NCBI GenBank assembly: GCA_049600855.1
Contig: JBMYQA010000075.1
Span: 1-23,171, forward strand
Length of the DNA: 23,171 nt
Reading direction: 5' to 3'
Origin: JBMYQA01 sp049600855
Lineage (GTDB): Bacteria > Bacteroidota > Bacteroidia > Cytophagales > Flammeovirgaceae
Shown: positions 17,258 through 23,171 of the stretch, piece after piece
Layout: the number at the start of each line of letters is the position of its first letter
How positions within the stretch are numbered: the first letter of the stretch is position 1
Notes under the pieces: generated by a model
The model's database searches: none
What the model saw: only the letters and a program-made list of their open reading frames with translations
What the model was told of the DNA's origin: nothing
Translations under genes and position numbers: made by a program

Positions 17258-17560
17258 TAGAAAAAATAGATGAAGGGGCTGTTTCCATGTGGAGATAGTC
17301 CCTTTTTTGTTGCCAACGCTTCTACTTCCCTCCTTATTTTCCTAAAAAGTATTCACACATCTGTTAAATTATTCAAATGGTTCTTTAGGGTTCCCGTTTT
17401 ATTATTTTATATCGCAAAGTGCTTAAAAGTCATTTTTTCAGTGGAAACCATTAACTTTAAAGCACTTCAGTACAACAATACGCCTATAAATGTGGTATTA
17501 ATATAAGTAGGCGCGTACTTACAACTAGAGAAATTGCTTTTAAATTTAACTAATTCACGA
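17258..17560. other. Intergenic region between ndk and the next plus-strand gene
   Basis: About 0.3 kb. It starts with the ndk terminator (17273-17308); the rest is AT-rich. An inverted repeat CGCCTA (17481-17486) with TAGGCG (17508-17513) lies about 50-80 nt upstream of the next start codon, with an ATTAAT core between the arms, and could be an operator. I do not find a consensus Bacteroidota promoter. A 78-codon frame starting at 17270 runs through the terminator and looks non-coding. Confidence 0.5.
17273..17308 (+). terminator. Strong intrinsic terminator of ndk
   Basis: A continuous 14-pair stem, three of them G-U (17273-17286 with 17291-17304), closes on the tetraloop ATGT, and the T run at the end of the stem extends to 17308. 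It begins 15 nt after the ndk stop codon. The opposite strand has an A-run instead of T, so it works mainly for plus-strand transcripts. Confidence 0.9.
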
Positions 17561-18223
17561 ATGAGAAATACCTTACTGAACTTCCGATGGGTGGCGATGG
17601 TATTGTTACTGATTGGTTTATTCTTCTCACAACAAACTGACCTTCACGCACAAGGAAAAGATAAAGTCATCTACCTTTCTGGACTTATTATTAGTGGCGA
17701 TAGCTCTTATGGCATTCCCGGAGTGCACATTTACATTGAAGAGGCTGGGGTAGGTACAGTATCCAATTCAGCTGGTTTATTCAGAATTCGAGCTTTACCT
17801 GGCGATACAATCACTTTTAGTCATATTGCCTATGCAACACAAACCATGGTAGTGCCTGTAGATGATTACGAAATGGCTATGACAGTAATGATCGATATGG
17901 AAGCCGATGATAAATTGCTTCCTATGGTGACCATTTTCCCATATCCTTCAGAAGACGTATTTAAGGAAGCATTTTTAGCGCTAGACTTAGAAACTGTCCA
18001 AGAAAAAAATATGCGGAGAAACCTAAGCTCTGAAAAAATTGCTGAAATGGCTAAACAAATCGCTATGGATGGCGGTAGCAATCATCGGGTATACATGAAT
18101 CAACAAGTAAATTACCTCCATAATCGCTATTTTATGCCAACGCTTTCCCTAACCGATCCTTTTGCTTGGGCACGTTTTATCAAATCTGTGAAAAACGGAG
18201 ACTTCAAGAAAAAGAAGAAATAA
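17561..18223 (+). CDS. Secreted carboxypeptidase-regulatory-like domain protein
   Basis: A 220-residue protein from the ATG at 17561 (MRNTLLNFRWVAMVLLLIGLFF), a signal peptide; a TTG nine codons upstream is less likely. After cleavage, about residues 35-115 form a CarboxypepD_reg-like beta-sandwich (LSGLIISGDSSYGIPGVHIY, GTVSNSAGLFRIRALPGDTITFSHIAY), the same fold that starts SusC proteins but here not joined to a barrel. The rest is helical and charged, with a run of five Lys at the C-terminus. Bacteroidota often carry such short stand-alone proteins in the periplasm; no function is established. It ends near a bidirectional terminator shared with the opposite gene at 18285. Domain call good, role unknown. 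Confidence 0.82.
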   Translation: MRNTLLNFRWVAMVLLLIGLFFSQQTDLHAQGKDKVIYLSGLIISGDSSYGIPGVHIYIEEAGVGTVSNSAGLFRIRALPGDTITFSHIAYATQTMVVPVDDYEMAMTVMIDMEADDKLLPMVTIFPYPSEDVFKEAFLALDLETVQEKNMRRNLSSEKIAEMAKQIAMDGGSNHRVYMNQQVNYLHNRYFMPTLSLTDPFAWARFIKSVKNGDFKKKKK

Positions 18224-18242
18224 TGTGAAAGATTTTTCATAG

Positions 18243-18278
18243 AAAAGGTGCTGCTTCGAAAGTGAGACAGCACCTTTT
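18243..18278. terminator. Bidirectional intrinsic terminator between convergent genes
   Basis: A perfect 11-bp inverted repeat AAAAGGTGCTG (18243-18253) with CAGCACCTTTT (18268-18278) and a 14-nt loop. On the plus strand the T run continues to 18280; on the minus strand the stem ends in TTTT followed by CTATG. It sits 19 nt after the plus-strand stop (18223) and 6 nt before the minus-strand stop (18285), serving both genes. Confidence 0.88.
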
Positions 18279-18284
18279 TTATGT

Positions 18285-19853
18285 TTAATAGGTTCGACTT
18301 CCATCTCCTTCTTTAAAGTATACGAGGTATAACAAGTAGATATTGACAATTGGCAGAAAGCCAAGAAAGTACATGTAAGGACTTTCGCCAGAATCTCGAA
18401 GACGCTTCACAATTTGTGCAGCTTGGATGAGCGTAAGGCTTAATAGCATGAGCACTGCAATAATCATTTTGATGCCTGTTACCATCAATACGACACCTTC
18501 ATCGAACTCTGCATAAAAGTAGGTTTGATACCTAGCAATGCTGACTAAAGTGGTATAAGTTAGTAGAGTTAAACCACCAATTACTAAAACTCTTAAGAAG
18601 CAACGAAGTCGGCCAATTTTTCCTCTAAAACTCAATATGTTTTTAAGGATCTGTTGATGTGGTTGCTGGAAGGCAAGTGTGCGGAAAAGCAAAATCATCC
18701 CCCAAACGGTGAAGCCACGAACGATACTAGCCATCAAGCCAATGAATTCAAATAATCCTTCTGAGTAATCGATTACACTGTATAAGTTATAAACACTATT
18801 ACCTAAGTAGCTTCCTAAAGCACCTCCAATTCCTGCCCACATGGCAGCGTTTTTATCAGTAGTGCTGGTGATAATGGCTACATATCCAAGAAGAAATCCA
18901 AAAATGAATGGGGTAAATGTGCTGGTGATGAAATACCCTTTTTGGAACTCGAATATATCCATAATAGCGAAAAAGAGCGTAAGTCCTAGTGTATATGAAA
19001 GCCCCGTAATGATGGCTGAACGCATATTTTGGAGTACAATACCGAGCATGGCTGCAAAAGCAAAGTTTTCCAAAAATCGAATGAGGTAAAGTGATGACGT
19101 ATACTCATAGATTTTAATATCAAACGATTTGAAAATTAAATCTACAATAGAGACACTTACTCCAACTACGGACGTGAAAATCATGGTGCGATACAAAACG
19201 CGTTTTTCCTCTTTAAAAAATTGCATCGCTTCTTGTTGCTGAATGCGTTTTTGTTCCAGCTTTTCCTGTTTTTGTGCTTCGCGTGCTAAGCGTTCTTCTT
19301 CCTCTCGTTGTTTTAACGTGACTTGCTCCGCCTCATATTTTTGAATGAACTCATGAAACAATACTTCCTTCTCTTGAAGTTGTTCTTTTCGGGCTTCAGA
19401 CACGCTTTCATCAGCTAATAATCTCTTAAAGAATGAAGGATCTTTCCGAATACTTTCTTCTAAGAAATCATCCAAATCAGGTGTGCGGGTAACAAAGAGT
19501 TGGTATTTGATGCTTAAATAAGTGTCTTCTGCTGTGTGTTTTGAGGGTGGAATGCTGGAAAATACTTCCCACGCATTGGCATACGACATCTCCTTAAATA
19601 ATAAGGCCGCCATTTTTCTTTTTGCATCAGCATGCTTGGTCTTAGAAATGGCGCGTTTTAAAGCTCCCTCAAAGACTTCTAAGGCTTGTTGAAACTCTCG
19701 AAGTTTAAGCTGACAGGCGATCAGTCCCCAAGAGACTTCTGAATTTAGTGGAGATAGTTTGTAAGCTTGTTGGTACAGTTCCAGTGCTTCTTCATAAGAT
19801 TGATTTGCAAATAAATCATTTGCCTCATTTAAGGTTGACTTTATTCGACTCAT
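18285..19853 (-). CDS. TPR / coiled-coil / multi-pass membrane protein with C-terminal DUF805-like domain
   Basis: A 522-residue protein with an unusual domain order. Residues about 1-110 hold TPR-like helix pairs (NQSYEEALELYQQAYKLSPLN, REFQQALEVFEGAL). A charged coiled coil (about 165-215: REEEERLAREAQKQEKLEQK) leads into several hydrophobic segments from about residue 220 (MIFTSVVGVSVSIVDLIF onward, six to eight helices in all), with a glycine-rich AGIGGALGSYLGNSVY stretch. The final 120 residues resemble DUF805 proteins: FRGKIGRLRCFLRVL, then QAAQIVKRLRDSGESPYMY and FLGFLPIVNIYLLYLVYF ending near an EGDGS. The TPR part faces the cytoplasm by the positive-inside expectation and may recruit a protein partner. 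Function unknown; the DUF805 match is by eye. Confidence 0.72.
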   Translation of the reverse strand: MSRIKSTLNEANDLFANQSYEEALELYQQAYKLSPLNSEVSWGLIACQLKLREFQQALEVFEGALKRAISKTKHADAKRKMAALLFKEMSYANAWEVFSSIPPSKHTAEDTYLSIKYQLFVTRTPDLDDFLEESIRKDPSFFKRLLADESVSEARKEQLQEKEVLFHEFIQKYEAEQVTLKQREEEERLAREAQKQEKLEQKRIQQQEAMQFFKEEKRVLYRTMIFTSVVGVSVSIVDLIFKSFDIKIYEYTSSLYLIRFLENFAFAAMLGIVLQNMRSAIITGLSYTLGLTLFFAIMDIFEFQKGYFITSTFTPFIFGFLLGYVAIITSTTDKNAAMWAGIGGALGSYLGNSVYNLYSVIDYSEGLFEFIGLMASIVRGFTVWGMILLFRTLAFQQPHQQILKNILSFRGKIGRLRCFLRVLVIGGLTLLTYTTLVSIARYQTYFYAEFDEGVVLMVTGIKMIIAVLMLLSLTLIQAAQIVKRLRDSGESPYMYFLGFLPIVNIYLLYLVYFKEGDGSRTY

Positions 19854-19975
19854 GTAATTGTGTTAAAAGTTGAAATCTAGGTGTTTGCGAATATACCCCA
19901 GTTTTATGAGAAAAGCATGGTTGGAATTCCCCTAGTTGAGTAGACAGGTTTTATTTATGTTGTCATGTTGATATT

Positions 19976-20050
19976 GGGAGAAGGCAGGGTTCGAACCTAC
20001 ATCTCCAGCGAATTGGCTGGTATTTTTCCTACACTTAAAATACTTCTCCC
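19976..20050 (-). tRNA. tRNA-like element with 8-bp acceptor stem and 6-nt anticodon loop
   Basis: Read on the minus strand (nt 1 = 20050): acceptor GGGAGAAG pairs perfectly with CTTCTCCC (8 bp); T9 and A10 fit U8 and A9; a D-arm TTTT/AAAA encloses AAGTGTAGGA with the conserved GG and A; CCAGC/GCTGG makes a 5-bp anticodon-like stem; four variable bases AGAT; then a T-arm GTAGG-TTCGAAC-CCTGC with a fully canonical loop. Departures: the acceptor has 8 rather than 7 pairs (as in tRNA-His with G-1, or Sec), and the anticodon-like loop CAATTC has six bases and no U33, so no anticodon can be read. CCA is not encoded; the next base is A. The 5' end is 18 nt after the transporter stop codon, so it is probably on the same transcript. 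It may be a decayed tRNA, a non-decoding tRNA-like RNA, or a structured 3' UTR. Confidence 0.6.
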
Positions 20051-20068
20051 ATGGTATTTAGCGTTCAT

Positions 20069-21547
20069 TTATATTTTTTTCTTTCTAAAAACCAGGATAT
20101 CTAAATAACCAATAAGCATAATTGCACCTGACACACATACGCTGACGGTAGGCGAATTGGATGATAAGTTTTTGTCGATCAGCATAAGCCAACCTGAGGA
20201 AAAACCTATAATGATGGCAGCAGCAGCGTATTTAGCTAGTGGTTTGAGCTGTTCTTTGCCCAGTAACAAACCCATTAGGATCGGCGGGAACATGCTAAGC
20301 TGAGCGCCAAATACTGCAAAAATGAGGTCTACTACTGAGTAGCCATAATAGGCAAGCAACTCGACAATAATGATGGCAATGAGCGCGGCATACACCAAGA
20401 TAATTCTTGAGATGTTGAGCTCTCGCCGAGACTCTAACCGATCATTTAAGGATACTTTTCTAAACTTGGCAGAGATATCTTCATAAATGGTATGGGAAAC
20501 TGCGATGAGCTGTGTGGATGCGGTAGAAAGCATTGCCCCAAACAAACCTAATACCCCAAAAAAGAGGATGATTTTACCAAACACACCTGCCTGATAACCC
20601 GTGTAGGCCAGTAGGGTGATTAGTGGGTTTTCTCCTTTTACAGGGGAAATGACTACGAAAATCAAACACGATAAGGAAACGATAATGGTCCACGTTACGC
20701 CAGAAATGGTGACACTAGCCCAAAGGCCTTTCAGTACTGTTTTCGGTTCATCAGATGCCGAAATGCGTTGCCATAAACTCATATCGGAAGCGTAAGAGAG
20801 CACATTCATGATAAAAATTCCAATCATAAATGAGGCTAAGCCATCTTGCCAGTTGAATGTTTTGATGTTATCGGGAATCTTGGCGACACTATCATCCCAG
20901 CCGCCATTTTGAATGATCATGTAGATGATGAAACTCGAAAGGGCGATTAATAACAACCAAATGGCAATCATTTGGAATTTATCAGTTACAATAACCGCGC
21001 GAAATCCTCCATAAGAAGTGTAGATAAAGGCGACCGTACACAAAACGGCTACTACAGCCCATTGGGGGAGACCAGGAATCAGTCCTGCTAGAAATCGAGA
21101 GCCTACTGTTAATTCTACAGCAAAAGCCCCTAAAAAACCTAAACTGGTACAAATGGCTCCAATCAATGCCACGGTATTAGAATTAAACTCTGTACCTAAA
21201 AATTCATGCAAAGAAGGACGATTCGGATAGTGTGCCAGTCGTTTCCAAATTTTAGGAGCGATCCAACGCACAACCCATATGCCTAGTGAAGTCGTAAATA
21301 CACACCAATAGAGCCAAACACCTAAATTGGGGGCTAACTCGAAAAATGCCACAACCACAGTAGCCAAAGAAATGGTAGAGGCCACAGTACTCGAAGAAAA
21401 CTCGTTTGAGTTTTTAACAGCAGCCTGTTTACCTTGAGCAATAGGCAGCATATCGGCCACGCTTTTGGTACTACGCCCTAGTTTAATCCCAATAAATAGG
21501 TAAACCAAAAATGAAACGGTTAATGCTGCGGAAACTATGAATAGCAT
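20069..21547 (-). CDS. Sodium:solute symporter family (SSS/SLC5-type) transporter
   Basis: A 492-residue inner-membrane transporter with about 13 hydrophobic segments. The core signature YTSYGGFRAVIVTDKFQ (residues about 174-190) is the SSS-family motif, and SSSTVASTISLATVVVAFF near residue 55 is the usual unwound first core helix. SSS proteins take up small solutes such as sugars, proline, pantothenate or nucleobases together with Na+; the substrate here is unknown. It follows the cyclodipeptide-synthase gene after 80 nt in the same direction, so co-expression is plausible, and a role in moving the enzyme's product or a precursor is an inference. A tRNA-like element begins just after its stop codon. 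The gene looks intact. Confidence 0.9.
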   Translation of the reverse strand: MLFIVSAALTVSFLVYLFIGIKLGRSTKSVADMLPIAQGKQAAVKNSNEFSSSTVASTISLATVVVAFFELAPNLGVWLYWCVFTTSLGIWVVRWIAPKIWKRLAHYPNRPSLHEFLGTEFNSNTVALIGAICTSLGFLGAFAVELTVGSRFLAGLIPGLPQWAVVAVLCTVAFIYTSYGGFRAVIVTDKFQMIAIWLLLIALSSFIIYMIIQNGGWDDSVAKIPDNIKTFNWQDGLASFMIGIFIMNVLSYASDMSLWQRISASDEPKTVLKGLWASVTISGVTWTIIVSLSCLIFVVISPVKGENPLITLLAYTGYQAGVFGKIILFFGVLGLFGAMLSTASTQLIAVSHTIYEDISAKFRKVSLNDRLESRRELNISRIILVYAALIAIIIVELLAYYGYSVVDLIFAVFGAQLSMFPPILMGLLLGKEQLKPLAKYAAAAIIIGFSSGWLMLIDKNLSSNSPTVSVCVSGAIMLIGYLDILVFRKKKI

Positions 21548-21591
21548 AGTGCTTCTTTGTGGAAATAACGACCTTAAAACCTGTACAAATA

Positions 21592-21617
21592 TTATTCTGA
21601 TTCTTGGAATAGAATAA
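21592..21617 (-). terminator. Hairpin after the cyclodipeptide-synthase gene (weak terminator or attenuator)
   Basis: TTATTCT (21592-21598) pairs with AGAATAA (21611-21617) and, after a one-base bulge, ATTC (21600-21603) with GAAT (21607-21610) around a 3-nt loop. Read on the minus strand it begins 10 nt after the synthase stop codon and is followed by TATTTGTAC. The stem is AT-rich, so it may reduce rather than stop transcription into the transporter gene. Confidence 0.4.
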
Positions 21618-21627
21618 GTGTTGGATT

Positions 21628-22344
21628 TTATTTCTTGCGAATCTTTAGCTCTACGTAAACCCCTTTATTTAGGCTATTCGGAACGTCTTTAAATTTACCT
21701 TTAGCAATCTCCATAAGCATGGGAAGTTGCGCTCCAGGATATAATACCACATTCCAACCACGATCAATGAGCATGCTGAATATGGCCATCTCTTCAAGCA
21801 AATATTCTGAAGAGAGGCGGATGGCTTCTTCCTTAGAAACTATGAAGTTTTGGCGTTCTTGTTTTTGCCAAACAAATAGGGCAGCTGTACTTTGGATAGA
21901 GGCTTTTACACTTGGATTAGAATGATACAACGTATCCAATAATTGTTTTGCCTTCACAAAGTCAGGGTCTTCGTAGAGGGGTTTCCAGCGCTGTACAATA
22001 AAGCGTTCAGGGTTGTAGTCAGGGAGATATTGATTGAGTTTACCAATGAAATTATCACCCGTTTCTAAGGCCGTTTGAATGGCTAACTCTTGCTGTTGTC
22101 CATTTAATATTTCTTCATTGTGACGATGCAAATAATCGCCAACTAAAATCATCGATTGATCAAAATGACGCTGCATCCAAGCTAACATTGTGTCTAATGA
22201 AGAACGCCAAAAAACAGGGTTAGTCATACTGACCCCTAAAATACATTTTTTATAATCAAAAAGGTGCGGCGATGCAGAGGATGGTGTAACGCCTTCCACA
22301 CGAATTCTATATTTCGTATGATTTAGTTGCATGGTCATATTCAT
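21628..22344 (-). CDS. tRNA-dependent cyclodipeptide synthase (CDPS), XYP-subfamily features
   Basis: A 238-residue enzyme that takes two aminoacyl-tRNAs and joins their amino acids into a cyclic dipeptide (2,5-diketopiperazine). Seen: CILGVSMTNPVFW with the nucleophile at Ser39 (AlbC Ser37), LAWMQRHFDQSMILVGDYLHRHN (two parts of the Rossmann-like core and the DYLHRHN motif), SSEYLLEEMAIFSML with Tyr181 and Glu185 (AlbC Tyr178 and Glu182), and VVLYPG with Tyr202-Pro203, the YP pair that defines the XYP subfamily. The length fits the family. The start at 22344 is the first of three nearby ATGs (also 22338 and 22332). Product specificity depends on pocket residues I cannot assign. No oxidase, P450 or methyltransferase is adjacent, so the plain cyclodipeptide may be the end product. 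A transporter and a tRNA-like element follow on the same strand. Confidence 0.88.
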   Translation of the reverse strand: MNMTMQLNHTKYRIRVEGVTPSSASPHLFDYKKCILGVSMTNPVFWRSSLDTMLAWMQRHFDQSMILVGDYLHRHNEEILNGQQQELAIQTALETGDNFIGKLNQYLPDYNPERFIVQRWKPLYEDPDFVKAKQLLDTLYHSNPSVKASIQSTAALFVWQKQERQNFIVSKEEAIRLSSEYLLEEMAIFSMLIDRGWNVVLYPGAQLPMLMEIAKGKFKDVPNSLNKGVYVELKIRKK

Positions 22345-22369
22345 AGTTCACTTCTTGGATGATGATTAA

Positions 22370-22438
22370 CAGTTTTGTCAATTTTTGTGCTTATATGTCC
22401 TATAATGAACAACAAGCAATCCAAAAATGATAAAACTG
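22370..22438 (-). repeat. Long imperfect inverted repeat in the CDPS leader
   Basis: CAGTTTTGTCAATTTTTG (22370-22387) is nearly the reverse complement of CAAAAATGATAAAACTG (22422-22438), with one G-U pair and one bulged A; GCTT and AAGC can extend the stem inward. On the minus strand this 69-nt structure ends 25 nt before the synthase start codon. It could be a leader hairpin controlling the CDPS, or the end of the upstream transcript; there is no T tract behind it. Confidence 0.5.
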
Positions 22439-22503
22439 ACAATATAGTCTATTTTATTAACAAATGAGCACAAAAAATCATCCTTTCTCCCAATAAATAA
22501 ACG

Positions 22504-22932
22504 TTAAATATTGTCAAGCCATCCTATGTTTTGGGGTGTAACCTTTAAAAAAGAGGTTTTTTCGTCAGTATTTTTGGTTAAAGGTTCCTGTAATTTCAGT
22601 ACAAATTCATCTTCATTTAAGTGCATTAATTCCCAGTAACCTTGGATGGCAGTACTTTGGGTAGGCATCGCAGCTTCATTTTCCAATTGCATAACTTCAA
22701 GTTGGAAAGAAAAATCATCTTTCAATTGAAAGTCGTAGCGTTGATGAGGAATATTCCATGCTTCACAAGCTGAAAATTTAGTAATTTCCTTACCAAGAAA
22801 ATCATTTAATAAAGTACCTTTTAAAAGCTCATGTAAAGAAATGCCAGAGCGTTTAGCCGCTCTCAGCGTATTTTGAGCTACTTCTGCTGATTTACTTTCA
22901 AACAATTGTTTACGGAATTCTAACACATTCAT
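22504..22932 (-). CDS. Hypothetical 142-residue protein upstream of the CDPS
   Basis: An intact frame of 142 residues starting at MNVLEFRKQLFESKSAEVAQ. The N-terminal 50 residues look helical (RKQLFESKSAEVAQNTLRAA, SLHELLKGTLLNDFLGKE), the C-terminal part is acidic and beta-like (FSFQLEVMQLENEAAM, YWELMHLNEDEFVLKLQEP). There is no signal peptide or membrane span, so it should be cytoplasmic. I do not recognise a family. It lies 159 nt upstream of the synthase in the same direction, with a long inverted repeat between, so it may or may not share its transcript. A perfect hairpin stands 16 nt upstream of its start codon. Confidence 0.65.
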   Translation of the reverse strand: MNVLEFRKQLFESKSAEVAQNTLRAAKRSGISLHELLKGTLLNDFLGKEITKFSACEAWNIPHQRYDFQLKDDFSFQLEVMQLENEAAMPTQSTAIQGYWELMHLNEDEFVLKLQEPLTKNTDEKTSFLKVTPQNIGWLDNI

Positions 22933-22948
22933 TTTTTGTTAAAGTTCT

Positions 22949-22981
22949 AAAGCTGCTTATTACGGCATATTAAGCAGCTTT
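22949..22981. terminator. Perfect hairpin between two minus-strand genes
   Basis: AAAGCTGCTTA (22949-22959) pairs with TAAGCAGCTTT (22971-22981), 11 bp with an 11-nt loop. It lies 22 nt after the stop codon of the partial gene at 23004 and 16 nt upstream of the next start codon. On the minus strand the stem ends in only TTT followed by AGAACTTT, a weak T tract; on the plus strand it runs into five T, but no plus-strand gene is seen. Likely a terminator for the partial gene or a leader hairpin of the 142-residue gene. Confidence 0.5.
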
Positions 22982-23003
22982 TTAAAAAATTGTCGTCTTA
23001 GCG

Positions 23004-23171
23004 TTACCCATCCTTTTCTTCCAATTCTGCCCAAATTTCCTTGAAAACTTCTAGTCGTTCGTTTGTCTCAAGGTAACTTAATGTGGTACCATAAAATACC
23101 TTATTGGAGTCGTTGTTTGAAATGAAGCCTACTTTATTACCATTTTTAAGTGTGAAAATCCATAAAAAATC
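23004..23171 (-). CDS. Partial gene, C-terminal 55 residues of an unknown protein
   Basis: An open frame enters from the window edge and stops with TAA at 23004-23006. The readable 55 residues include FTLKNGNKVGFISNNDSNKV, YGTTLSYLETNERLEVF and the ending KEIWAELEEKDG. The charged, mixed helix/strand composition is that of a cytoplasmic protein. It continues beyond the window, so length, start and family cannot be told. It runs in the same direction as the CDPS group and stops 71 nt before the 142-residue gene, with a perfect hairpin between. Confidence 0.6.
   Translation of the reverse strand, partial: DFLWIFTLKNGNKVGFISNNDSNKVFYGTTLSYLETNERLEVFKEIWAELEEKDG

Noticed and set aside
17270..17506. 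A 78-codon plus-strand frame after ndk
   Set aside because: It starts inside the ndk terminator stem and has an irregular, hydrophobic composition typical of AT-rich non-coding DNA.
19976..20050. tRNA-Sec or tRNA-Pyl as identity for the tRNA-like element
   Set aside because: There is no long variable arm, no TCA or CTA anticodon and no matching D-arm geometry; only the 8-bp acceptor recalls tRNA-Sec.
19976..20050. tRNA-His with G-1:C73
   Set aside because: The 8-bp acceptor would fit, but no GTG anticodon stands in the anticodon loop; the only GTG is in the D-loop.
19997..20068. Minus-strand 23-codon frame starting with ATG right after the transporter stop (TAAATG)
   Set aside because: It runs through the tRNA-like element and ends in its T-arm region. 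The peptide has no recognisable feature, and the tRNA-like structure explains the sequence better.
22375..22406. Plus-strand TTGTCA and TATAAT reading like an E. coli-type promoter
   Set aside because: The spacing is 20 nt, it points away from every gene nearby, and Bacteroidota do not use this consensus.

Overview
The window looks like chromosomal DNA of a Bacteroidota bacterium, most likely of the Cytophagales type. The evidence is AT-rich sequence, a SusC/SusD pair, several lipoproteins, a 7TM-DISM/SpoIIE phosphatase, a DUF4197 lipoprotein, a carboxypeptidase-regulatory-like secreted protein, and a promoter of the Bacteroidota TAnnTTTG type in front of ndk. I see no rRNA, IS element, phage gene or CRISPR array. 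Most genes lie on the minus strand.

Layout: (1) 1-578 is a gene-poor, A/C-rich leader with repeated AAAAACCAC-like words, a possible 28-residue membrane peptide and a strong bidirectional terminator. (2) 579-5854 is a minus-strand SusC-SusD-Calx-beta-type lipoprotein operon for outer-membrane uptake, preceded by about 0.7 kb without genes. (3) 6540-8522 is a family-2 glycosyltransferase and a zinc-domain C-methyltransferase, probably a surface-glycan pair. (4) 8811-14847 holds a DUF4197 lipoprotein, a 7TM SpoIIE-type signalling phosphatase and a secreted M16 peptidase, two of them with clear intrinsic terminators. (5) 15040-18223 holds an uncharacterised lipoprotein, a membrane-anchored DUF6090-like protein, ndk and a small carboxypeptidase-regulatory-like protein. 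(6) 18285-19853 is a TPR/coiled-coil/DUF805 membrane protein.

(7) 19976-23171 is the most interesting part. Read along the minus strand it has the 3' end of an unknown gene, an unknown 142-residue protein, a tRNA-dependent cyclodipeptide synthase (CDPS) with features of the XYP subfamily, a sodium:solute symporter-family transporter, and, 18 nt after the transporter stop, a 75-nt tRNA-like element. That element has a canonical T-arm, U8/A9 and a D-loop with GG, but an 8-bp acceptor stem and a 6-nt anticodon loop without U33. CDPS enzymes use aminoacyl-tRNAs as substrates, so a degenerate, apparently non-decoding tRNA at the end of a CDPS-transporter cluster suggests a testable system: a dedicated or regulatory tRNA-like partner for cyclodipeptide synthesis. 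The CDPS and tRNA-like calls come from the sequence; the functional link between them is inference.
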